Shown here: in pieces, positions 46,471-58,519 of the stretch
How positions within the stretch are numbered: the first letter of the stretch is position 1
How the letters are laid out: every line of letters starts with the position of its first letter
Source of the DNA: Artemia franciscana
Lineage: Eukaryota > Arthropoda > Branchiopoda > Anostraca > Artemiidae
Assembly: GCF_032884065.1 (NCBI RefSeq)
Contig: NC_088868.1
Span: 4,901,647 to 4,965,646, forward strand
Direction: 5' to 3'
Length of the DNA stretch: 64,000 nucleotides
Notes under the pieces: generated by a model
Told to the model about the DNA's origin: nothing
What the model saw: only the letters and a program-made list of their open reading frames with translations
Databases searched by the model: none
Program-made: the position numbers and the translations under genes

Positions 46471-48393
46471 TAGTTACTCTATAAGTTTCTAGTGGACATG
46501 ATACTTTACTTAAGTGCACATTCCAAGTGTTGGGAAAGGGAATGTGTCACTAAAGACCATTATTCTCAAAAATAAAATTTGATGATGGATGGACAAGGGG
46601 TTTTTGACAGAGTTACTTTCCACTTTGGTTTTCTATTGACATAAACATGCTCTTCAACTTATAACACAGTCGAAAACGCCTAATTTTTTTTTCTAGATAG
46701 GCTTTCTTGAGAAGAAGAGGAATGCATGAGGGGCCAATGACCTATTTGTTCCCTAAATCATACAGATTAAAAGGGAAAACGAGAGGGAAACGAGCCCCCC
46801 TGTGATCCTCTCATCGCATAGTTTAAAACTTTTTGCATGATTTCCGTTAAAACAATTTAAACATGCCTACATTAGTGCTAAGAAGTTCGTAGGGATATTG
46901 AAGAGATATCTGGCCCACTTTAGCTCTCTGATCATACCGATTGAAAATTCTTTTTGATTCTGGTTCAAACAGGGTAATTGCAAGAAATTCGGTGATGGGA
47001 GGGGTAGAAGTATGTTGAAGGGGGTTGGTGGAGTGAGTAGCCTTGGTCTTAATTTGCCCCCCCCCCAATGCTTGAGTTTGAGAGTCCTTACATCAGTTCA
47101 TTAAAAAAAAGGTGCAGCAAGCCTAGCTTTATGCTAAAAAGGGGGTTATCGAAGGGACGTTTGGGAATTGGAGTAGTGCCAAAATCATGCCAATTGAAAT
47201 TAGTCTATAATTCAAGTTCTATCATGGTTCAACAACTATTTTTCTGCATAGAAATTTGTAGTGGGAGGGGATGGGATGACTTCAGGAATGTCGGTGGTCC
47301 ACGTTATACCTCTAATAACGAATACAAATATTATTCATAATCCTGCTTTAAATATGGACCAACATGTGCCCTTTCGACATGCTGTACCAAAGTAGTGGGG
47401 AGAGGGTAAAGCTATGGTGCGTTGGAGAGATTACGAGCCCATTTTTTACATCCAACAATAATGATGAATACTCCATGAATGCTCCAATACTGATTGAAAT
47501 CCTGGGATGATTCTGGTTGATTGAAGGTACAGCATGCAGTCCTTTTTAGTAAAAAGGCGATCGATGAATAAGGAGTGTTTATTAGAGTGCCCAAAAATCT
47601 GCTTCGGTCATCCAATCATCCAGATCCTTGCATGAATCTCATTCAAAAATGCGCCACGTGCCTTCCTTTCTTCTAAAAGTTAGGCATTGGAGGGGCGAGA
47701 GAGTTATAGGTAAGATCCTGGAGGCTCCACAGGCCCACTTTGTGCCTCCAATTCTAGAGATTGAAAATTATTTTGCAATACTGCTTTTAATAAGTTGTAA
47801 TCTGCCTAACAGTCAGCTAAAAGTTTCATTATAACATGAGGGGAGGGGCCAAGAACCCACAAGGAATGCCATTCGTTTTTATTCCTTTCAGAATATACAA
47901 CTCCTCGACTCAAGTTCCAAATATAGAAAATGACATAGTATCTTAACCAATATCATAAATGGAAATTGATTGTAACGGTTGATTGGAGCATTTTTGGACT
48001 CTTGGTAAGTCGCTCCTTATCTGGATCTTTGATTTCTTATATTTATTATTCCAAGAAAATATTTTAGTGATAGGGCCTGGGAACTGTTAAACTGTTGCAC
48101 AACCCCAGCATTTTTAAAACATAGCTTTCTCGATCATCTTAAGACTTAATTTTTTAAGTTTGTGACCTTTTGTTCTAGTTGGTGACCTTTATCACATACT
48201 TATGGTTTACAGGATGAGAAGGAACGATGACGAAAATTCCTTGCAAGTTAAAAATTTTGATATCTCAATCAGCTTAGAATAGCAATTTTCAGAGATCGTG
48301 AAAGTTCCACTGTAGTGTATTTGTGTACTGAAAATGTGAAAGAATGTATTGTAAAAGTTACCAAGAAATATCCTCATGTACTTCTGTTTTCAG
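46471..48393. other. TM9SF4 intron, no gene seen
   Basis: Several loosely similar segments mentioning 'GGGGAGGGG' and 'GATTGAAA' words look like old repeats. No coding motif was recognised. Confidence 0.35.
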
Positions 48394-48549
48394 AACTGTA
48401 GATAATCTGCCAGCAGTTACAATCACTGAGAGTCAAACAACTGGGGAGAGTCGATACGAACGAGGCTATAGACTTGGATTTGTTGCTGACAACAAATCCG
48501 CTATAAATAACCATTTAAGGCTGATATTCCAGTACCATACCGAAGATGA
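48394..48549 (+). CDS. TM9SF4: TM9SF4-like nonaspanin, third visible coding exon
   Basis: Enters in phase 2 after TTCTGTTTTCAG and leaves in phase 2 at GTAAGT. It encodes TVDNLPAVTITESQTTGESR, YERGYRLGFVADNKSAINNH and LRLIFQYHTEDE. Human TM9SF4 has IADNLPVATR, FEHGYRLGF, LHNHLSFILYYHRED. The loop between NLPA and ERGYRLGF is shorter than in human. This is luminal domain. Confidence 0.92.
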
Positions 48550-48554
48550 GTAAG

Positions 48555-48752
48555 TTCTCCATCTCTCTCTATCTCTCCTGTGTAATTTCTTACCTCTCTT
48601 TTCATACCTTCCCCCTTCTCCTTTCCCTCTCTGTGTCTCTCTCTGCCTACTTTCTCTTTTTTTCTATTTTACCCTGTCTCCACTTCCCTCTCTTTTCCCT
48701 CTCGCTCTTATTCCTCTATTTCTCTCTCGTCTCTTTTTCTCTTTTCCTCAGG
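48555..48752. repeat. Polypyrimidine tract
   Basis: About 200 bp almost entirely C and T, starting five bases after the exon donor. Similar TTTC-rich and TTTTA-rich tracts lie at 50083-50205 and 50645-50795. Confidence 0.9.
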
Positions 48753-49499
48753 AAATCAGAAGACCTCAGGTCATTCTATCGGAGAATTAAATAAAAAAGT
48801 AGATACCAAAAAAAGGCAATATTAGCATTTGAAACAGGTACAAATTATATATGTATTTGGGGGGACCCCTCCCCTTTGCCCTAAACTCTCTGCTCTCTAT
48901 GTTATATGAGTTTTTATTTATTGAAACAGTTTTCCAGTACACCCCGCCATTCTTTGTGCAAAAGTTTTCACTCAATATTCTGGAATTGAATGCTTTTTAA
49001 GATCGGATTCTCATTCTCAAGGTTCTGTACAAGACCAAAATATACTAAAATGAAGCTTAAACTAAGAGGAATGTCGACTCCCCCCCACCGCATCATACGC
49101 TATTTTTAGCAGCCCTCCCTCCAAACACATTTGATCAAAGCTTTGAAATAGGCATATCTTTCAGGATAGTCCAATCGTCAAATAACTATCCCTATGGAGT
49201 GACATAACCCCCAACACCTTTAGAGAGGGATACCAAACACAATCAGAACACACTATGTGCATGCTGGTTGTCAAAAAGGCATATCAGAAATATTTAAGGA
49301 ACGGCTGAGGACATCAAGTCTAAACTCTCAAAGAATGTTAAGTGGGATATTGAAAATTGATTGGAGGGTAACCAGCCCCCCTTTCCCTTTTTAGATGCCT
49401 CCTTTCCTCAAAACTGATCGAAATATGAAAAGTGATTAAAGTAAACTTAGAGGGTGAAAGTTAAGAGGACTTTACCCCATCCCCCTCTAATTCAAGAGA

Positions 49500-49720
49500 G
49501 ACAAAAATAAGGCAGTTTGTATTGACAAACTCAAAGTAAATATTAACTGTTGTCCATAAAAACCAAAACTTTACAAACTGGCTTTGATAACGATTAGACT
49601 GGTTTATATAGGCTCTATTATACAAAATTCATCAATTTTTAATGTACTCACCAAGAAGTGTTTGAAAACCACAAAACAGAAATTTCACGCCATATAAAAA
49701 TTTTTGAACTTTCGAAATTC
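49500..49720. repeat. Dispersed repeat family A, partial copy 3
   Basis: Has GGCAGTTTGTATTGACAAACTC, a spaced ACCAAAACTTTACAAACTGG-CTTTGATAACGATTAGA and TTCATCAATTTTTAATG. The order matches the heads of copies 1 and 2 but is more diverged. Confidence 0.5.
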
Positions 49721-49929
49721 TCCCCTCCAAGCTAAGGTTTCAGTATTACTTAAAGCATTTTAAGGTACAAGATACACTGAGAGTTGATAATTGCAAATTA
49801 TCTGTACCGAAAATCTGGTTGTTTAAGGCAAATACAGTTAAATAACTTTCTCCCTTCTCGACTGCTTGTAATAAACATGATTTAACTTTTTAGCTCATTG
49901 TTTGAAATTCTAATTTCTACTTTTTTTAA

Positions 49930-52680
49930 TTTCACTATCAGGATTAAATGTGAAAAGCGTTATCGCCCCCCCCCCCCCACGCTGATATTATCTGCTTTTT
50001 ATCAAGAACAAGAGCAATGTGCTAAGGATACTTAATTGTTTGTTTTTTAAGATTAAACATATAGAAGATTTAGCATTATGTGCTCTTTTCTTCCTTTTTT
50101 ATTTCTCTTTTCTTAGTTTTTTCTTTCTCTTTTATTTCTTTTTTCTTTCTTTTTCTTTCGTTTTTATTTCTCTTTCCTTTCTTTTTTCTTTCTCTTTATT
50201 TTCTTGTCATCAGGCAAACTCTTTGTCTAGTCATATATGCACCAAAATCTTATTGTTTAAAGCAAATACAAATAAATAACCATCTCTCTTGTCGACTGCT
50301 TCTAATAACCCTAATTTAGCTTTTTAGCTCATTGTGCTTGTTTTAAAACTTAGGTTCTTGGACCGCTGGGAAAAAAAATATTCAAACTTTAGCCTGAAAA
50401 GCAGGGAGATGATGACAGCTATTCAAAATAAAGGATAATGTTTGGTCGTTACTTTTATTTAGCAATACTTGTTTTTTTATTCTAATTTCTGCTTTCTTCT
50501 AGTGTCTCTGTCAGTATCAAATGTGAAGAGCGTTATCACAACCCCCCTCCCCTCCCACGCCAAATCATCTGCTTTTTACTAAAAACAAGCGTAATGTGTT
50601 AAGGAAACTTAATTGTTTGTTTTCTGGAAATTTTTCATTGGGCTTTCGCAGCTGTTTTATTTTATTTTATTTTTTATTTTATTATGTTTTATTTTTATTA
50701 TGTTTATATTATGTTTATTATTATGTTTATATTATATTTATTTTATTATTTTTATTATTTTATTTAGTATATATTTTATCATGTTTTATTTTTCTAATGA
50801 TCAGCGGTAGATAGCTCTTAAGTGATAAGGGATGTAGACTCGAAATTTTCCCTGAGTGGGGGAATCGTCAAACGAAGTACAACAACAAAAGAAAGAATAA
50901 TGAGGACATTTCAAACGAAGTAGAAAATTTCCTGTTCAGTTAAAAATTATTCGAGTAGTTTTTCAAGAAAAAAAGAAAAAGAACACTGTTTCCTTATGCT
51001 GTACATAGTGGCAAAACAAAGCTATCCTCCCTGGGAAAATGAATTGTTTAAACAGTTTTTATGTCGTACTCCTGAAGAATACTGAATTTCCGCTCTAAGA
51101 ACTGGAGAAAAAAATTCCATATCTCTTTTTGCAAATAATTCTAGAAAAGGAAATATTTTGTAGAAAAAAAAATCTAAAAAGGTCAACCTACAATGCCAAA
51201 TTTTGATATGTTGGGATATTTTCTGGAATTTTGATTTGGTGCTCTTATATATTTTCATCGAGTAATACTATTAAAAGTACTTAATATGACATTAACTTTA
51301 TTACCTGCAAAATTGATTCGATTATATAGAGATAATTCCCAAAATTGTCATGATACATCAACTTTTTGATATCCTGGAGGTAATTTTTTTCTAGACTAGG
51401 TGGTATTTTTATTCTAACACGGATAGACAGATTTTGATCCTCGAAAAAAATGAAGTTGACATTGATTTTCCTAACATAAAACTCCTTGTGCGACCTCCTA
51501 TTTTGAAGTTTTGATTTTGGGAATCCCTTACATTTTGTCTAAGTAAAGAGTGTTACCACACCCTCCCTCCACCCCTCTGCATCATCCGATTTTTTTTCAA
51601 CATGGATTGATAGGCCTTAATCCTCCAACAATCGCGGCTGGCATTGTTTTTTGTTTTTTTTAATCTAAAATTCATATTTTAACCAACTTTGAATACTGAT
51701 AGTGCTTCATATTGTCTCTTCAAACACTTCAGAAAAACTATAGAAAAACATTGCAACATTTTGGAATATCACTTCGATTTCAGGGAATTCTGACCAAGTA
51801 ACCCATATAATCTCTAGTCATTAGTTTATCCAGAAAAAGTGGATATTTAATCTTAGTGTCCTAACTAATTTTAAAATTAGCATGACCTAATCATACATTT
51901 TTAGGGTTTGGTCTAAGCAAAGAGCTTTACCACACCCTCTTTCCACCCCTCTGCAATCATCCAATTTTTACCAAAAACAAGAACAATGTGTTAAAAAGCA
52001 TTTCTTTTACAATGCCTCAAGAATGGAAGGACTTTTTCATTGTGTTGCTGAGCAACACTACTGCTTCCACGGCTAATTTGTTTTTTTCGTGATAATTGAT
52101 TGGCTGCTCTGAAGTGGCAAGATATGTACAATCAAAATTGTTCCTGGATATTGAAATCAAGGTATGGAGCAGGAAATTTCCAGTAAAAATTTTAATTTTT
52201 CTAGTAGTTTTCACCCCAAAAATAAAAACATTTTTCTTCATGATGTAAATAGTGCCAAAATGAAACAATCCTACAACGATTTTATATCGTACTCCTGAAG
52301 GTGATTAAATTATCTCTCTAAGACTCAGAGGACGAAATTCTATATCCCCTTGATTTTTTGGAAATGATTCTTGAAAAGTCGACCCTGAATGCCAAATTCC
52401 GATCTCTTAGGTTATTTTCAGAAATTTTCATTTGATGCTTTTTTGTCATTAATTCGAGTCTTTAGTCATAATTGAATAATCTTAAAAAAAGGTGCAAAAG
52501 ATGACATTAACTGTCGTATATACAACATTTCTTCATTCACATAGAAATAATTTTCAAAATTATCATGACCAAATTTTTTTAAGTCTAGAGGTCAATTTTT
52601 TTCTAAACAAGGGGGCTGTTTTTTTTTTTTTTTTTTTTTTTTCAATATGGATTGATAGGCCTTGCTCTTACAACAATCAA
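49930..52680. repeat. Diverged ~1-kb direct repeats in TM9SF4 intron
   Basis: A block containing GTGAAAAGCGTTATC.CCCCCTCCC, ATCATCYGMTTTTTA and AACAAGARCAATGTGYTAAGG occurs at ~49945-50050, 50515-50620, 51535-51600 and 51905-51990. A second block (ATATCGTACTCCTGAAG...CCATATCTCTTTTTG...GCCAAATTTTGATMTSTTRG) occurs at 51060-51250 and 52280-52450. These are old tandem duplications with no coding capacity. Confidence 0.7.
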
Positions 52681-52743
52681 GCCTGACATTGTTTTTTATG
52701 GCACTTGGTATTAACCAATGGAAAAAATGAGGTACTAACCAAG

Positions 52744-54250
52744 TGACATATAGCGATCGCAAATTTTGTCGGTCTGTCTGTCGGTCTGTCCCGGTTTTGC
52801 TACTTTAGGCACTTCCAGGTAAGCTAGGATGATGAAATTTGGCAGGCGTATCAGGAACCAGACCAGATTAAATTAGAAATTGTCGTTTCCCCAATTCGAC
52901 CATCTGAAGGGGAGTGGGGGGACGGTTAAATCTGAAAAATTAGAAAAAAAGAGGTATTTTTAACTTACGAAAGGGCGATCGGATCTTAATGAAATTTGAT
53001 ATTGGGAAAGATATTGTGTCTCAGAGCTCTTATTTTAAATCCCGACCGTATCAGGTGACATTGGGGTTAGTTGGGGTGTGGAAACCTAAAATCTTGGGAA
53101 ACGCTTAGAGCCGAGGGATCGGGATAAAACTTGGTGGGAAAAATAATCACAAGTCCTAGATACGTGATTGACATAACTGGAAAGGATCCGATCTCTTTGG
53201 GGGAGTTAGGGGGGAGGGTTAATTCTGAAAAATTAAAAAAAATGAGGTATTTTAACTTACGAAGGAGTAATCAGATCTTAATGAAATTTGATGTTTGGAA
53301 GGAAATCGTGTCTCAGAGTTCTTATATTAAATCCCGATTGGATCCGGTGACATTGTGGAGAGATGGGGGGGGGGGCAACCTAGAATTTTGGAAAACGCTT
53401 AGAGTGGAGGGATCGGGATGATACTTGGTGGGAAAAATAAGCACAAGTCCTAGATACGTGATTGACATAACCTGGACGGATCCGCTCTCTTTGGGGGAGT
53501 TGGGGGTGGGAGGGTAAATTCTAAAACATTAAAAAAAAATGAGTTATTTTTAGCTTAGGAAGAAATGATCGGATCTTTATGAAATTTCATATTTAGAAGG
53601 ACCTCGTAAATCAGATCTCTTATTTTAAATCCCGACCGGATCCAGTGGCACTGGGGGGGGGGGTCTGGAGGGGAAAACTGGAAATCTTGGAAAACGCTTA
53701 GAGTGGAGATATCGGGATGAAACTTGATGGGAAGAATAAGCACAAGTTATAGATACGTGATTGACATAATTGGAACGTTCTCTTTGGGGGAGCTGCGGGT
53801 TGTTGATTTGGAAAAATTAGAAAAACTGAGGTATTTTTAACTTAAGAACGGGTGACCGGATCTTAATGAGATTTGATATTTAGTAGGAACAGTGCTTTGG
53901 CGAGTTTGGTGCTTTTGGACGGGCTAGGACGATGAAAATTGGTAGGTGTGTCAAGGAGCTGCACAATTTGACTTGATAAAGTCGTTTTCCCTGATTCGAC
54001 CATCCGGGGGCCTGAAGAGAGAGGAAAAATTAGAAAAATTGTGGTATTTTTAAGTTACGAGAGAATGATCGGATCTTAATGGATTTTGACATTTAGAAGG
54101 ACCTCGTGACTCAGCTCTTATTTCTAATCCCGACCTGCGTTAAGGCTCTGAATTTCTTTTTAAAGTAATCTATTGATTCTTAAAATTTTGTTAGAGCTCA
54201 TGCCATATGAGCTCTTGGCAAAATTAGCATGACCTAATCATACATTATTA
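52744..54250. repeat. ~290-bp satellite-like array
   Basis: A head (GACATATAGCGATCGCAAAT, TCTGTCGGTCTGTCCCGGTT, GAAATTTGGCAGGCGTATCA) is followed by about five units. Unit landmark GGATCTTAATGAAATTTGAT lies at ~52981, 53273, 53571, 53857 and 54071. Each unit also has GGGATCGGGATGAAACTTGG, CAAGTCCTAGATACGTGATT and CTCTTTGGGGGAGTTG. The array ends with GTTAGAGCTCATGCCATATGAGCTCTTGG. One complete small version lies at 60231-60610 and a headless unit at 28190-28545. Confidence 0.9.
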
Positions 54251-54678
54251 GGATTTGGTATTGACCTGTCTTTAACAGTAGAAAAGGAAATGAGATACAG
54301 GGGCTTCAATACGTGAAAATTGTGGCAGAGGGAGAGTGATTTGTTTATATCTTAAATGGAGAGACATTTTAAATCCAGAGAAAGGATGTTTTTTTCTATG
54401 AAAAAGCTAATATAAGCGGTTTTGTTAATTATGGGGGGGGGTGCAGTTGCTTCCCCTCCCTCTAATTGTTGCGCTGATAGGGTCCTATATTCTTTCCTAT
54501 ATCATTTCTACCAGAAAGACACATCAGATCCAAGCCAAACTGGGTAGGAAATAAGAACTAGGCTGAGAGTTTAGCCTTTTTGGAAAAATTTCTTGTTTGA
54601 ATCATAAACGCCATAACAAATGATTTAAAAAAAGATTTAATCAATCTAGCCTCTGAACTAATTGACTTTTTTCCTCAG

Positions 54679-54962
54679 TATCCACTACCGTATTGTTGGT
54701 TTTGAAGTACAGCCGAAAAGCATATCCATCGAATCTTTAGACACTACAACTACTGGTACCTGTCATATAGTTGACACATCTAAACCAGCATTCATCAATC
54801 AAGATGGTTCGACAAATCTTCTCTTCTCATATTCTGTAGAATTCAGGCGATCGGAAGTGAAATGGGCCTCCCGTTGGGATATCTATTTAAATAACAAGAC
54901 AAATCAACAAATTCATTGGTTCTCAATTGTCAATTCAGTGATTGTTCTCTTCTTCTTATCTG
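54679..54962 (+). CDS. TM9SF4: TM9SF4-like nonaspanin, fourth visible coding exon
   Basis: Enters in phase 2 after TTTTTTCCTCAG and ends in phase 1 at GTATGT. It encodes HYRIVGFEVQPKSISIESLD, LLFSYSVEFRRSEVKWASRW, DIYLNNKTNQQIHWFSIVNS and the start of the first helix, VIVLFFLSG. The signature 'IKWASRWD.YL....IHWFSI.NS' is diagnostic for nonaspanins. The luminal domain ends here and the transmembrane part begins. Confidence 0.95.
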
Positions 54963-55194
54963 GTATGTACATTTTCCTGTTCACTATACTTCTGTTCTTT
55001 TATGCATTTTTCCACTGTCCCAATTGTTACTAACGATTTAAAATGAGAATACGTATTACTACAGTATTGTATATCTAAACAATTTTCTTAAACCAATCTG
55101 AATTTCAGTTTATAATTCAAAGCTAAAAATTTCATTAAATAGTAAAACTGTATATTAACAAAAAATATGTCCAAATAAATTTTGCTTTCACAGG

Positions 55195-56090
55195 TTCAGT
55201 TTTGTTTTTTTTTTGAGGAAATCTTGATGGAGGTCTTTGCTGGATATCTTCTTTATCGTTTTACTGCAGTCAATGGCTGAAAATCACCCTTGTTTGATTT
55301 TATTTGTTTCATGAATGTTTCGCTTCGCTGTTTTATTGTATGCCATGTATAACCTGTGGTCTCAACATATTAGGGGTAATTTTTAGGTAAAGTGTGTTTA
55401 ATGAACATTATTCACAGGGGTTAAATTAGAGGAATACAAAAAAGATACTAAACCTATTTTTTTGTGGGAAAAGTTCTTTGATTTCATTGGTTTACGTCTG
55501 TAATGTATTTTTTGTAAGCCAATTATATTATTCCTTTAGCGATTAACCCAGCTTTTTTAAATCCTCATTGGTTCTCTTGTGTAGTATTATATGAAATATT
55601 TAGCCAATTAAAAGAATTAAAATTTGAATTCTGCCTAATTTGTTTACATGCGTAAAATCTTAAGCTAGTATAAAGAATGGAGGTTTTTCATATTTTTTGT
55701 TGCGAGTAGTCCCTCTGTGGTAAAATGGCCCATTTCTTATTATATAGCTATTTGAATGACAAGATTAAATCAATAGATATAGGCCTACTGGTTCTTTGTC
55801 AGATTTCGAGAAATACTTTTTTGGGGTATTTTCATTGAAAAAGTCATAACAAACCAAAACGGGACATAATAACCATATAATTTGGTTGGTATTTTCATTG
55901 AAAAAGTCGAAACTAGCCAACAAAATGCTTCTTTTCCCTCCCAGAATTGAACAAGTCTTTTTTTTATCTTCGTTAAAAACAGTGAAAGACAAACCTTCCC
56001 CCACCCTACGGATTATTGTGAATCGGTTTTCTTTTCTCCATTATCAATTACAAGATTCTACTCTTCTTCTAGTCCTGAATTTCTAGTCTT
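55195..56090. repeat. Dispersed repeat family B, copy 1
   Basis: Shares with 62940-63800, in order: CTTTATCGTTTTACTGCAGT-like text, TGGCTGAAAATCACCCTTGTTT, CTCATTGGTTCTCTTGTGTAG, CAATTAAAAGAA, GAGTAGTCCCTCTGTGGTAAAATGG, TGGTTCTTTGTCAGATTTCG and TTTTCATTGAAAAAGTC. Two short internal copies of GGTATTTTCATTGAAAAAGTC lie at ~55826 and ~55889. It lies in a TM9SF4 intron. Confidence 0.85.
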
Positions 56091-56832
56091 GAATCTTGAA
56101 TTTGATGAGTTTCGTGAGAGTGATAAAAGACTTGATAGCCATGGTTAATTAGAGTAAAGCCCAGACAGATAGACTCTGTGAGAAGTTCACACAGAGATTG
56201 TCTCTGTGAGTGCTGTACGCAATTATAATTATTTGTGCTGTAATAGCCCTATCTGAATCACATTGAAAAAAGTTTGGTCTTAGTTGTAACCTGTGAATAA
56301 ATGCTCGTACCTAGCTAGGAAGGGTGCTGTAAGGAGAATTATATTGAGACAAATTCTCCACATTATTAACCTATATTCGGAAAAAATCATGGAGTAGTCA
56401 AGACACCCAGGCAGGAGGAGGGCCCCAGACCCTTCGACTAACTTTCTTCTGCGATTTTGTACTCCATTGGAAATCCGGCGATTTTAGTTCAGAAGTTTCT
56501 GCTAAGTTAGCAAAAGACCATAATTTGTCCTCCCGCTAAAAGCAACTTTTTTAAAGCAGATCTGTATTATTAGTTCTATCTTTAATTATTTTTATCTATT
56601 TTTATCTGTATTGTTAAAGCTATATTTTAAAAGTTTTGCATTCTAGATTTTCGTCACGAATTCTAACAAGAGAATATAACTACAGCAATATGGATAAGAC
56701 AACGTATTATGAGTAGACAAGTCTGTATGGCGGTGTGGGGGTGGTATGGGGTTGTCTTTATCCCCCCCCCCCACCTACATTTTCTAAAAGTTAGCTTAAA
56801 TATTGACGAAGACCACACTGCCTTTCCATTAT
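56091..56832. other. TM9SF4 intron, no gene seen
   Basis: AT-rich with a C10 run at ~56762. No recognisable coding or repeat structure. Confidence 0.35.
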
Positions 56833-57211
56833 ACAAATACAGAAGAGAGAATAATGAGGAATTTTTTTTCCCAAGACAGTGAATGAACAAAACCTATTTG
56901 AATATTTTGGCCCTATATCTAACGGCAGTCTTCAGCAAAGAAAATAATAAACAATAACGCACTTACAATAAATGTTCTTGGTTAAAAATCCATTTTTTAA
57001 ATAGCCTAGGCATCATTACTTCTTAACGAAAAGTTCAGCCAAGAGTCTCGGCTGAATTTTTAACCAAGAACTTTTATTGTAAGCGTGTTTTTGTTCATTA
57101 TTTTCTTTGCTGAAGATGGCCCTTATATATAGGGTCGAAATATTCAGATAAGTTTTGTTCATTCACCGTCTTGAATAAAAAAAGTCCTCATTATTCTCTC
57201 TTCTGTATTTG
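56833..57211. mobile_element. Foldback/MITE-like element with ~155-bp arms
   Basis: The left arm (56833-56989) and right arm (57055-57211) are reverse complements at roughly 85-90 percent by eye. Landmarks are AGAAGAGAGAATAATGAGGA, GTGAATGAACAAAAC, TCTTCAGCAAAGAAAATAAT and GTTCTTGGTTAAAAAT. The 65-bp centre contains a second hairpin, TTCAGCCAAGAGTCTCGGCTGAA. No ORF. Confidence 0.9.
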
Positions 57212-58372
57212 CAAAAATAGCTTTTGGGATTTTTTTTGTTGAAAAGGCTTGTTTTTGACTTTTCATTAAAGAAATAATAAAAAATGCCCCCCTAGATTAC
57301 TTTAAATTGACGCCACTATTTAAGAGTAGAATGGAAGTCTAGAAATTAAGAATTGGATCCAGACAGTAAGAAGATCGGGGACGTTAAAATTTTTTGTCCA
57401 TTTTTAAAGGGTGTTTGGCTGGAATACTATTTAATATTAAACATGTTCAATACGGGCATAAAATTTCAACGTGCCTGATATTATAACTGATTGTATCCAA
57501 ATCTGGATTATCCTGGTCTTCCAGTCAGTTTCCAAACTTGTCCTTTATCATTATTGTCAAATTATTTTTTATTTCTATACTGCTTAGGTCTATGATGAAA
57601 ACTCGAAAAAAATTTTTTATGAAAGCCCGAATTCCCTCCAGTCAAGCACGCAAGGGGGACGAGGGCTTTTGGATTCCCCATGAAATCGAATTTTCGAAGT
57701 GTACTAATATTTTCCATGTAATTTGTATCTTTCATTGATCTTCTTCCAAATTTATGGTCCTCGGAAATGTTGACCCGCTCTGAAATGAAATCCGGCTGAC
57801 ATGCTTCATTGCCATATAACCTTGTTTTATTTTTTAAGCTTCATTTCGCACGTTTATTCCTCCTTTTAGTCTTTCGTTTGTCTGTCCTCGTTCGATTTTT
57901 TTTGTTTTTCCTCTTCGTTTGCTTTTTTTTATTTTTTTTGTATTGCAATATTTTAGTTCACTGTTGGTTGGTGCTACTGGGCATTAGATAGGAAGATTTA
58001 CATATGACTGGGTGTAAGCATTATACTTCGTAACTTATTTTACATAATGTAGATGACACAAGACAATATATTTATTTCAAAAAATATTTATCGCAAGCCC
58101 ACCAAGGGCCGACTTCGGACTTAGGAGCCGACAAATCATATGGTTGCATTAAATTGGCAAAAAATGCAAAAAAAAACAACAACGAAAAATAAAAATCATT
58201 ATAAGTAATCATTTATAAGTCAATAATTAAGCTGTGAAAAGCCAATTGAAAAGTTAAAAAGATGAAAAACTGCTCGACCTAAACTTAAACAAATACAAGT
58301 CAGAAAAAGAAATGAAAGGTACATTAAAGAAGGGGAAGGTGGGCAAAATAAGCGAATAAAAACAAACAAGAA

Positions 58373-58411
<39 letters not shown>

Positions 58412-58500
58412 GAGACACTAAAAAAGTGTCAAGAATCTAACTGCATAAAGTCAATAAAAGAGTGAAAAAGATAGAAACTGAAAAGAGAAAAAAGAAGAAG
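57212..58500. other. TM9SF4 intron, no gene seen
   Basis: Contains a (TA)n microsatellite at 58375-58405 and A-rich sequence. The region 58060-58500 may be the 3' tail of the minus-strand LINE fragment that follows. Confidence 0.35.
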
Positions 58501-58519
58501 AAAAGAGTAGTTGGATGAT

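Noticed and set aside
50019..50319. Phe/Leu/Ser-rich open frames that look like membrane proteins
   Set aside because: They translate a TTTC-rich simple tract.
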